Assembly (NCBI GenBank): GCA_964386465.1
Contig: CAYLTU010000027.1
Span: 1 to 31,866 of the forward strand
From: GCA-2717185 sp964386465
Lineage (GTDB): Bacteria; Pseudomonadota; Alphaproteobacteria; UBA8366; GCA-2717185
Reading direction: 5' to 3'
Length of the DNA stretch: 31,866 bases
Every line of letters starts with the position of its first letter. Position 1 is the stretch's first letter. This document shows positions 25,479 to 31,866 of the stretch, piece by piece. The translations under genes and the position numbers were made by a program. The notes under the pieces were generated by a model. The model worked only from the letters and a program-made list of their open reading frames with translations, did no database searches and was not told the origin of the DNA.

Positions 25479-26891
25479 ATGGCCCATCTGTTGATCGCGG
25501 CGGCGCATAAATCATCCGGAAAAACCCTGGTTGCCACCGGCATCGCCGCCGCGTTGGCGCGGCGCGGCCTGTCGGTGCAACCTTTCAAGAAGGGGCCGGA
25601 CTACATCGATCCGTTGTGGCTCGGCCGCGCCGCCGGGCGGCCCTGCCGCAACCTCGATTTTCACACCATGGCGCGGGGTGAAATCCTGGACGTTTTCGCG
25701 CGCCACGCCGCCGCCGCCGACATTGCCGTGATCGAGGCCAACAAAGGTCTCTATGACGGGCTAGACCTCGAAGGACACGACAGCAACGCGGCGCTTGCCC
25801 GGCTGCTCGGATCGCCGGTTGTATTGGTAATCGACACGCGCGGCATGACACGGGGCATTGCGCCGCTCGTTCGCGGCTATATCGATTTCGATCGCGAGGT
25901 CGATATCAAGGGCGTAATCCTGAACCAGGTCGGCGGTCCGCGCCACGAGAGCAAGCTGCTCGCGGCGCTAAATCACTATACAGACCTGCCCGTTCTTGGT
26001 GCCGTTGGGCGCGATCCCGGTCTTACCATCCCCGAGCGCCATTTGGGCCTGATCCCCGCCAACGAGGCGGTGGAGGCGGACGCGACGATCGCACGCCTGG
26101 CCGACGCGATTTCCGACGGCGTCGACCTTGACCGGATTGTCGCGACCGCAAGCGCCGCGGCCGCATTCGACGCACCCGTTCAGGATGCGACGCCGGCGCC
26201 CTCCGCCGAAGTTCGCATCGCCGTGGCCAGGGACGCGGCGTTCGGATTCTACTACCCCGGCGATTTGGAGGCCTTCGCCCGAGCCGGCGCAACTCTCGTC
26301 CCTTTCGATACATTGTCGGACGCAAGCTTGCCGGACGCGGACGGTTTGTTCATCGGCGGCGGATTTCCGGAAACTCAGATGGCGGCCCTGTCGGCGAATG
26401 CGAGCCTGCGGATGTCGATCCGCGAGGCGCTCGCCGCCGGCTTGCCAGCCTATGCCGAATGCGGTGGACTGATGTATCTGGCGCGGAGCATTGCGTGGCG
26501 CGGAGAGACGCATGACATGGCCGGTGTCATCCCTGCCGATGCGGTCGTCCACGAAAGGCCACGCGGCCGGGGCTATATGACGCTGGAGGAAACCGGGGCC
26601 AGCCCGTGGCCCGTGACGGATGGGCTGCCGTCAACGCTCGCCGCGCATGAGTTTCACTACGCATCGCTGGAAAATCTCCCCGACGATGCGGCCTACGCCT
26701 ATCGGGTGTTGCGAGGAACCGGAATAGACGGCCGCAATGATGGCGTCGTCATCGGCAATTTGCTGGCGAGCTTCATGCATCAGCGTGATGTGACGGCGAA
26801 CCGCTGGGTGAACCGTTTCGTAACCTTCGTCAAATCGACGGCGGCGAAAAACCATGTAGCGGCGGATGGCGCCGATCCGCGCAAGGCGTGA
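25479..26891 (+). CDS. dsrN: DsrN, cobyrinate a,c-diamide synthase-like siroheme amidase
   Basis: A 470-residue CobB/CbiA-family glutamine-dependent amidotransferase. The N-terminal ATPase half has the P-loop HKSSGKTLVATG and the family block KKGPDYIDPLWL. The C-terminal class I glutaminase half has FIGGGFPE, nucleophile Cys328 (YAECGGLMYL) and a late EFHYASLE block. In sulfur oxidisers it is proposed to amidate siroheme to siroheme amide for DsrAB. Placement at the end of the dsr cluster, with cysG nearby and no cobalamin genes in the window, favours DsrN over CobB. Confidence 0.92.
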   Translation: MAHLLIAAAHKSSGKTLVATGIAAALARRGLSVQPFKKGPDYIDPLWLGRAAGRPCRNLDFHTMARGEILDVFARHAAAADIAVIEANKGLYDGLDLEGHDSNAALARLLGSPVVLVIDTRGMTRGIAPLVRGYIDFDREVDIKGVILNQVGGPRHESKLLAALNHYTDLPVLGAVGRDPGLTIPERHLGLIPANEAVEADATIARLADAISDGVDLDRIVATASAAAAFDAPVQDATPAPSAEVRIAVARDAAFGFYYPGDLEAFARAGATLVPFDTLSDASLPDADGLFIGGGFPETQMAALSANASLRMSIREALAAGLPAYAECGGLMYLARSIAWRGETHDMAGVIPADAVVHERPRGRGYMTLEETGASPWPVTDGLPSTLAAHEFHYASLENLPDDAAYAYRVLRGTGIDGRNDGVVIGNLLASFMHQRDVTANRWVNRFVTFVKSTAAKNHVAADGADPRKA

Positions 26892-26986
26892 AAACCGGAA
26901 CAATATCAGCGAGCATTGATAATGACCTTTGGTATATGATGGAACCCGGATGAAGGGCACCAACGCGACATTCGATTGAACTGGAA

Positions 26987-27226
26987 ATGAAGGTAGAAAT
27001 GGTCACTCAAACGCTCGACGCAAAAGGGCTGAATTGCCCACTCCCAATACTCAAGGCCAAGAAGGCCATCACCGCGCTGGAGGGTGGCGATATTCTTGAA
27101 GTCCTGTCGACCGATCCAGGTTCCGCCCAAGATTTCGTGGCCTTCGCCCGCGCGACCGGCCACACCCTCGTCGAATCCGGCGAGGATGATGGCGTCTTTA
27201 GATTCCTGATCGAAAAATCGAGTTAA
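26987..27226 (+). CDS. tusA: TusA-family sulfur carrier
   Basis: A 79-residue SirA/TusA-fold protein with the signature GLNCPLPILKAKKAI (Cys17), the persulfide-bearing CPxP motif. It should deliver sulfane sulfur to DsrE. The ATG at 26999, preceded by AAGGT, is an alternative start and would give 75 residues. It lies 95 bp after dsrN. A TATATG preceded by TG is seen at 26930-26938 without a properly spaced -35, so a private promoter is possible but unproven. No rhodanese gene is present alongside. Confidence 0.93.
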   Translation: MKVEMVTQTLDAKGLNCPLPILKAKKAITALEGGDILEVLSTDPGSAQDFVAFARATGHTLVESGEDDGVFRFLIEKSS

Positions 27227-27329
27227 AACTCAAGCGTCCCGGTGATCGCCTCGACGGTGCCAAGCAGGCGCCGCGCGAGACAGCCGTTTGATTTCGCTCT
27301 GCTCGCGTCGACGCATAGCGCCGATCGCC

Positions 27330-28246
27330 TTATCCGAATTCGGTTTTGCGGATGCCGTCCGGGTCCATGGCGCGGATCATGTCAATGATGTCGGCCCCTG
27401 GGACCGGCGTCTCGGATGCGTCCGGCGCGACTTGAATATCGAAGCCGGTATTCTCCTTGATCTCTTCGACGCTATGGCCCGGATGAAAGGACTGGATCTG
27501 CATGACCCGGTCCGGGTTGCGGAAATTCATCACGCCGAGATTNNNNNNNNNNNNNNNNNNNNNNNNNNNNNNNNNNNNNNNNNNNNNNNNNNNNNNNNNN
27601 NNNNNNNNNNNNNNNNNNNNNNNNNNNNNNNNNNNNNNNNNNAGGACTGGATCTGCATGACCCGGTCCGGGTTGCGGAAATTCATCACGCCGAGATTGGA
27701 GATAACGGTCATCTCGTTTTCCATTTGCGCTTCCGAGCGGTGGTTGTAGCCCTGCCCGGTCACGAAATCGACTTCTTCGACAAATGTCCGGGGCGTATGC
27801 CGGGTGCTCCAGATCACCACTTTCGGTGTGATCGGCATCAGGAAAGCCGAAGCCGCGCCGCCGGGAAGCTGTACCTTGGGATTGTCGATGCTACCGATGA
27901 CGCTGAGGTTGGTGTTGCCGTGACGGTCGATCTGCGCCGAGCCCAGGAACATCACTTTCAATTCGCCGCGCTGCGCCAGATCGAACACCTCGTGAAGTCC
28001 GAAATACGCCACCGCGTCCCGATTTTGCCGCGGATCGAACGACGAGGGATAGATGCGGTCGATATCGGGATCGACGCCGCCAGCCCCGGATAGGAACGCC
28101 ATTTCGGCGGCATGGGTTTTTTGGGCGAGGCCCATCGCCAGCACCGGAAGCGGCGACGCAACCCCATGCAGGACGGTATCGTGGTTTTCGATTTCCCGGG
28201 ACATCGCATGGATCATCAGATCCGCTGTTTCGATTTTTTCGTTCAT
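27330..28246 (-). CDS. CoA-transferase-family subunit B, interrupted only by an assembly gap
   Basis: A glutaconate/oxoadipate CoA-transferase-like beta subunit. As written, the frame is broken by 100 Ns. The 55 bp left of the Ns (27488-27542) repeat exactly to the right (27643-27697). Removing one copy and the Ns leaves 762 bp, an exact 254 codons, and joins MNFRNPDRVMQIQS directly to FHPGHSVEEIKENTGFD. The true protein is therefore about 253 residues and intact. Where class I CoA-transferase beta subunits usually have a catalytic Glu (SENG-type motif), this reads LSGAGGVDPD, so the Glu seems absent. It starts four bases inside the subunit A stop (ATGA). A transferase or a hydrolase of the IpdAB kind are both possible. 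Confidence 0.85.
27543..27642. other. 100-N scaffold gap with 55-bp duplicated flanks
   Basis: Exactly 100 Ns. The 55 bases immediately left of the gap are identical to the 55 bases immediately right of it. This is the footprint of two contigs that overlap by one k-mer but were scaffolded with a default gap. The real sequence almost certainly has no gap here and only one copy of the 55 bp. Confidence 0.95.
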
Positions 28247-29064
28247 GCGCCTACGCTCCCGTGAACATGCTTGTCCAGATATTCCCCGAACCGGTCATGG
28301 TTTGCCGCGTCGATATATTCACGGATGTGGTCGTAGTCCGTTTCATAACAGTTGAAGCACGAACACGGGTGCGCTCCGTTCGGCGCATGCACCACGGCAT
28401 CGACGATGAAATGGGGAATGCTGGTGCCGCCTGGATCCTTGCGGATTTCGTCGCTTGAGATGATCTCTTCGGCGGTTACGACGACCGTCTTCGCTGCCTT
28501 GGCCTTGATCACATCCTCGTAGACCGGCCCCTCGATGCGGGCGTTGCCGTATTCGTCGGCCGCCTGCACGTGAATCACCGCCACGTCCGGTTCGATCGCG
28601 CGCACCGCGATCAGCTTCTCGCCGGTGAAAGGGTCTTCCACCTGCATTTGGCTGCCGATGATTTCGCTGATGTCCAGCAAGTCGGATCCGAGCATTCCCT
28701 TCACCGGCAATGAGGGTATGCCCATCGCCGCCGCGCGGAAGCCGGCTATTATCGGCTGGCAGGCGCCTTCTTTCGTGATGATCTCCCTGGCTTCCGATTT
28801 CTTGCGGAAATTGGGCGCGAAGCCGAGCAGTTCGAAGGACAATAAGCCGGCCCGCACCTTGGCCACGGACCCAGCGCCGATCAGCAGGTCGAAATCTATC
28901 GCCGGTTCGCGGTCGACGAGCACCAGGTCCTTTTTCCCCTGGCGGACCAGTTCACGGATATATTCCATCGGCGCCCGATGAAACGTGGCGCCTCCTAGAG
29001 CCACCAGATCGCCATCGCTGACGAGATTCGCCGCCTCCTCGAAACCGGATAAAACTTTTTTCAT
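28243..29064 (-). CDS. CoA-transferase-family subunit A
   Basis: A 273-residue class I CoA-transferase alpha subunit: MKKVLSGFEEAANLVSDGDL, VALGGATFHRAPMEYIRELV, GAGSVAKVRAGLLSFE and QPIIAGFRAAAMGIPSLPVKG. A Cys-rich CSCFNCYETDYDHI lies near the C-terminus. The ATG at 29062-29064 is preferred to an ATG 84 bp upstream because of the GAGG before it and the family-typical N-terminus. Its gene overlaps that of subunit B. The acyl-CoA substrate cannot be deduced. A link to acetyl metabolism of the neighbouring xsc is possible but unproven. Confidence 0.9.
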   Translation of the reverse strand: MKKVLSGFEEAANLVSDGDLVALGGATFHRAPMEYIRELVRQGKKDLVLVDREPAIDFDLLIGAGSVAKVRAGLLSFELLGFAPNFRKKSEAREIITKEGACQPIIAGFRAAAMGIPSLPVKGMLGSDLLDISEIIGSQMQVEDPFTGEKLIAVRAIEPDVAVIHVQAADEYGNARIEGPVYEDVIKAKAAKTVVVTAEEIISSDEIRKDPGGTSIPHFIVDAVVHAPNGAHPCSCFNCYETDYDHIREYIDAANHDRFGEYLDKHVHGSVGA

Positions 29065-29683
29065 TGGTACTACCTCATGGAAACGCAATCGCGTTGCCTG
29101 GGGAATGGGCAATCGCCATTCAGGCACCGAGATCGCGCGATGGGGCATAGCCCCCGGCGAAAGGCGTCACGCAGCCTCCCGGATGAATTCTCCGCACAAT
29201 TCTACACACCGTTTCTTTGCGCCGCACTGAATATTCGATGTCTCTTGATATCCGATGTGATTTGAATGGCTGGTACACCGTACGGTGTATCGTGCGCCTA
29301 TACCGCGCCCGGAAAGGGCAAGTGGACGCCAGAGACGTTCTCGGTAGCCTCTCAAGAGTCATTCGAGTGCCGAACGCCACAAGTACGGGCTAAATTCCGC
29401 TATATGGAATATTTTGTTTCGTTTATTGTAGTTTTTGCAGAAATCTAGCCCTATACTCGCGCCCAATCGCACGCGGCGATGATCCGGGGCGCTTGGTTTC
29501 CTGGCCCGAGGCGGCAGCGGATCGCGCTAGGGCTGGCGCACACGATCCGTCCGTATTGACATTGCGCGCCGATCCGCCCGAAGCTTGGCGGACAGCGGTG
29601 GCACGGGCGCCAACGATTCACGTCAATCTAAAAGGACCAACGAGAAACAAATCATCCAATAATGGTAGGGAGAGGACGCTCAC
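29065..29683. promoter_or_regulatory. divergent control region of CoA-transferase and xsc
   Basis: A 619-bp stretch without a credible gene. A short open frame at 29493-29687 shows no family resemblance. It holds a perfect 16-bp palindrome at 29274-29289, listed separately, and an AT-rich patch at 29395-29450 typical of a promoter region, including TATACT at 29452-29457 without a properly spaced -35. xsc has a strong GGGAGAGG ribosome site. Confidence 0.5.
29274..29289. promoter_or_regulatory. perfect 16-bp palindromic operator candidate
   Basis: TACACCGTACGGTGTA is perfectly self-complementary. It lies 210 bp upstream of the CoA-transferase subunit A start and 395 bp upstream of xsc, in the divergent spacer. 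The form is typical of TetR-type dimer operators. No regulator gene is in the window, and the responsible protein is unknown. Confidence 0.5.
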
Positions 29684-31465
29684 ATGACCAAGATGACCAC
29701 GGAAGAAGCATTCGTTAAGGTTCTGCAGATGCATGGCATCGAGCATGCCTTCGGCATCATCGGTTCCGCCATGATGCCGGTCTCCGACCTGTTCCCGAAG
29801 GCGGGCATCACGTTTTGGGACTGCGCGCACGAATGCAATGCGGGCATGATGTCGGACGGCTTCAGCCGCGCTTCGGGCAATATCTCCATGTGCATCGCCC
29901 AGAACGGGCCGGGGATCACCAACTTCGTGACGCCGATCAAGACGGCCTATTGGAACCATACGCCGCTGCTGCTGGTGACGCCGCAAGCCGCCAATAAGAC
30001 CATGGGAATGGGCGGTTTCCAGGAGGTTCCGCAGATGAGCATCTTCGAGGAGATGGTCTGTTACCAGGAGGAGGTGCTGCATCCCTCCCGCATGGCCGAG
30101 GTGCTGAACCGGGTCATCGAGCAGGCCCGGCGGGGTTCGGCGCCGGCGCAGATCAACGTGCCGCGCGATTTCTGGACCCAGGTCATCGATATCGAACTGC
30201 CGCAGATGGTTCGCATCGAGCGGCCCTCTGGCGGCCAGGCTTCGATCGCGGCGGCGGCAGAGCTCCTGTCGAATGCGAAGTTTCCGGTAATCCTTAACGG
30301 CGCCGGCGTCGTGCTTTCGAACGGTATCGAGGCCTCGAAAGCCCTGGCGGAACGCCTTTCGGCGCCGGTCTGCTGCGGTTATCAGCACAATGACGCGTTT
30401 CCGGGCTCGCACCCGCTGTTCGCCGGGCCGCTCGGCTATAACGGTTCGAAGGCGGGCATGGAATTGATCGCGCAAGCCGATGTCGTCCTGGCGCTCGGTA
30501 CCAGGCTGAACCCGTTCTCGACGCTGCCGGGTTACGGCATCGACTATTGGCCCCAGAACGCCAAAGTAATCCAGGTCGATATCAATGCCGACCGCATCGG
30601 TTTGACCAAGAAAGTCGATGTCGCGATCCAGGGCGACGCCAAGCAGGTCGCCGAGCAATTACTTGGAATTTTGTCGTCCACCGCGGGCGATACGGATCGC
30701 GGTGAGCGGGAAGGCGTCATCGCCACGACGAAATCCCGCTGGTTGCAGGAACTGTCGAGCATGGATCATGAAGACGACGATCCCGGCACGACATGGAACG
30801 AACGCGCCCGCAACGCCCAATCCGAGCGCATGAGCCCGCGCATGGCGTGGCGGGCGATCCAGTCGTCGCTTCCGCGTGAGGCGATCATTTCATCCGATAT
30901 CGGCAACAACTGCGCCATCGGCAACGCCTACCCGACCTTCGACGAAGGCCGGAAATATCTGGCCCCTGGCCTCTTCGGACCCTGCGGTTATGGTTTTCCG
31001 GCGATCATCGGCGCCAAGATCGGTTGCCCGGACACGCCGGTGGTCGGTTTTGCCGGTGACGGTGCGTTCGGTATCTCGATGAACGAGATGACGGCCTGCG
31101 GCCGCGACGAATGGCCGGCGATCACCATGATCATCTTCCGCAACTACCAATGGGGCGCGGAAAAGCGGAACACTACGCTGTGGTACGACGACAACTTCGT
31201 CGGCACCGAGCTGGACCTGGATGTCCACTACGCCAAGATCGCCGAGGCCTGCGGTTTGAAAGGCGTCCAGGTGACCACCCAGCAGGACCTCAGCGACACC
31301 CTTGCGACGGCGGTCAAGGAACAGATGGAGGATGGCGTCACCACCTTCATCGAAGTCATCCTCAACCAGGAACTGGGCGAACCTTTCCGCCGCGACGCGA
31401 TGACCGCGCCGGTGCCGGCGGCCGGCATCGACCGCAACGACATGCGGCCGCAAGCCGCGGAATAA
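29684..31465 (+). CDS. xsc: sulfoacetaldehyde acetyltransferase
   Basis: A 593-residue thiamine-diphosphate enzyme that converts sulfoacetaldehyde plus phosphate to acetyl phosphate and sulfite, the desulfonation step of taurine and related sulfonate degradation. Strong Xsc signatures are HAFGIIGSAMMPVSDLFPKA, WDCAHE with the cofactor-activating Glu50, NGPGITNFVT, WNHTPLLLVTPQAANKT and GGFQEVPQMS. The ThDP/Mg site GFAGDGAFGISMNEM is at about 457-471, followed by FRNYQWGAEKRN. The length matches the family. It is transcribed alone and closed by a hairpin. Neither pta nor taurine-oxidising genes lie in the window. Confidence 0.95.
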   Translation: MTKMTTEEAFVKVLQMHGIEHAFGIIGSAMMPVSDLFPKAGITFWDCAHECNAGMMSDGFSRASGNISMCIAQNGPGITNFVTPIKTAYWNHTPLLLVTPQAANKTMGMGGFQEVPQMSIFEEMVCYQEEVLHPSRMAEVLNRVIEQARRGSAPAQINVPRDFWTQVIDIELPQMVRIERPSGGQASIAAAAELLSNAKFPVILNGAGVVLSNGIEASKALAERLSAPVCCGYQHNDAFPGSHPLFAGPLGYNGSKAGMELIAQADVVLALGTRLNPFSTLPGYGIDYWPQNAKVIQVDINADRIGLTKKVDVAIQGDAKQVAEQLLGILSSTAGDTDRGEREGVIATTKSRWLQELSSMDHEDDDPGTTWNERARNAQSERMSPRMAWRAIQSSLPREAIISSDIGNNCAIGNAYPTFDEGRKYLAPGLFGPCGYGFPAIIGAKIGCPDTPVVGFAGDGAFGISMNEMTACGRDEWPAITMIIFRNYQWGAEKRNTTLWYDDNFVGTELDLDVHYAKIAEACGLKGVQVTTQQDLSDTLATAVKEQMEDGVTTFIEVILNQELGEPFRRDAMTAPVPAAGIDRNDMRPQAAE

Positions 31466-31475
31466 TCCCAGGCGC

Positions 31476-31503
31476 GCCGGGAGGGGCCTTCAACCCTCCC
31501 GGC
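31476..31503 (+). terminator. intrinsic terminator after xsc
   Basis: A perfect 10-bp stem, GCCGGGAGGG (31476-31485) with CCCTCCCGGC (31494-31503), and an 8-nt loop lie 11 bp after the xsc stop. Only a short T run (TTTT at about 31510) follows, so termination may be partial. Confidence 0.7.
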
Positions 31504-31711
31504 CGTCCGTTTTCCAGGTCGCTGGTCTCCCGCGTCCGGCCTGACGTTGTTTCGCCCCCTGAAACAATTGAAACAAAACTTTCCGATTTAGACATGCCGC
31601 GGAAACCTTGCGCCCTTAAAAAGGGGGGCATCGCATAGCGGCCACACATGTTGGTTGGGAGCCGGCGGCCGGGAAGCGATCGGGAGGAAGGGCCAGGAGC
31701 CGAGGTGAATC

Positions 31712-31866
31712 ATGAGTGCCAATCAACGGCGTGTGTGTGACGACGAGAATTCCGCGGTGAGCCGCGTCTATCAAAGCCAGATTGATTGCGGGAATTCCTC
31801 CAAAACAGCGCTCGTCCTCGCGACGATCGTCTACCTGCAGCGCAACCCGAAGGTACCGGCCGTCGT
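31712..31866 (+). CDS. 5' part of an unidentified gene cut by the window end
   Basis: An ATG at 31712 with a good GAGGTGA ribosome site opens a frame that runs to the end of the window: MSANQRRVCDDENSAVSRVY, QSQIDCGNSSKTALVLATIV, YLQRNPKVPAV. The beginning is hydrophilic, with no signal peptide. I do not recognise the family. It lies 208 bp behind the xsc terminator, so it probably has its own promoter. Confidence 0.45.
   Translation, partial: MSANQRRVCDDENSAVSRVYQSQIDCGNSSKTALVLATIVYLQRNPKVPAV

Noticed and set aside
23238..25508. A 756-codon open frame on the minus strand
   Set aside because: It lies antisense to dsrP and the TrpD2-like gene, is extremely rich in Arg, Gln, Glu and His without any domain motif, and results from GC-rich codon bias in the true genes.
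27488..27697. The 55-bp repeat as a biological direct repeat or attachment site
   Set aside because: The copies directly abut a 100-N scaffold gap, and removing one restores the gene, so it is an assembly overlap.
29435..29457. TTGCAG and TATACT as an xsc promoter
   Set aside because: The spacer is only 11 bp, too short for a sigma-70 promoter; the TATACT alone is not enough.
29493..29687. A 64-codon open frame just before xsc
   Set aside because: It overlaps the xsc ribosome site and start, with no motif and no ribosome site of its own.
1..31866. tRNA, rRNA and CRISPR arrays
   Set aside because: Reading the window, I saw no cloverleaf-type gene with T-loop and anticodon arms, no rRNA segment, and no regularly spaced repeats.

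Overview
The window looks like part of an alphaproteobacterial (Rhodospirillales-like) sulfur oxidiser. This placement is inferred from the GC-rich coding style, the gene order and the reverse-type dissimilatory sulfite reductase (rDsr) genes; no taxonomic marker is present. A run of 100 Ns flanked by an exact 55-bp duplication shows that it comes from a short-read, k-mer based scaffold, probably a metagenome-assembled genome.

Layout. (1) 1-4.6 kb: accessory, more AT-rich flank with a decayed nuclease-like remnant, one very large three-domain glycosyltransferase/methyltransferase, and the 3' stump of an IS5-type transposase. (2) 4.6-10.8 kb: an ArsR-type repressor carrying the cysteine pair of persulfide sensors (SqrR/BigR). 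It converges on a two-gene heme-copper unit (CuA subunit II plus a subunit I with a nitric-oxide-reductase-like active site). That unit is divergent from a copper P1B-ATPase and a DsbD_2/TauE-SafE-like membrane protein, probably its metal-supply partners. (3) 10.9-13.7 kb, minus strand: a tightly coupled operon of an Fe(II)/2-oxoglutarate dioxygenase, two tiny unknown proteins and siroheme synthase CysG. (4) 14.0-27.2 kb, plus strand: dsrA-B-E-F-H-C-M-K-L-J-O-P, a TrpD2/YbiB-like protein, dsrN and tusA. (5) 27.3-29.1 kb, minus strand: a two-subunit CoA-transferase-like enzyme, one subunit broken only by the scaffold gap. (6) 29.7-31.5 kb: sulfoacetaldehyde acetyltransferase xsc with a clear terminator, then the start of an unidentified gene cut by the window end.

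How the genes work together. CysG makes siroheme and DsrN probably amidates it for DsrAB. TusA, DsrEFH and DsrC relay persulfide sulfur to DsrAB, which with DsrL oxidises it to sulfite. DsrMKJOP links DsrC thiol/disulfide chemistry to the quinone pool. Xsc is a second, organosulfonate-derived source of sulfite. The persulfide-sensor-type repressor is a plausible regulator of part of this region. The most unusual items are the NOR-like CuA oxidase with an apparent Met in place of a low-spin-heme His, the dioxygenase/small-protein/CysG operon, the TrpD2-like gene inside the dsr cluster, and three strong palindromes or repeats in the divergent intergenic regions.
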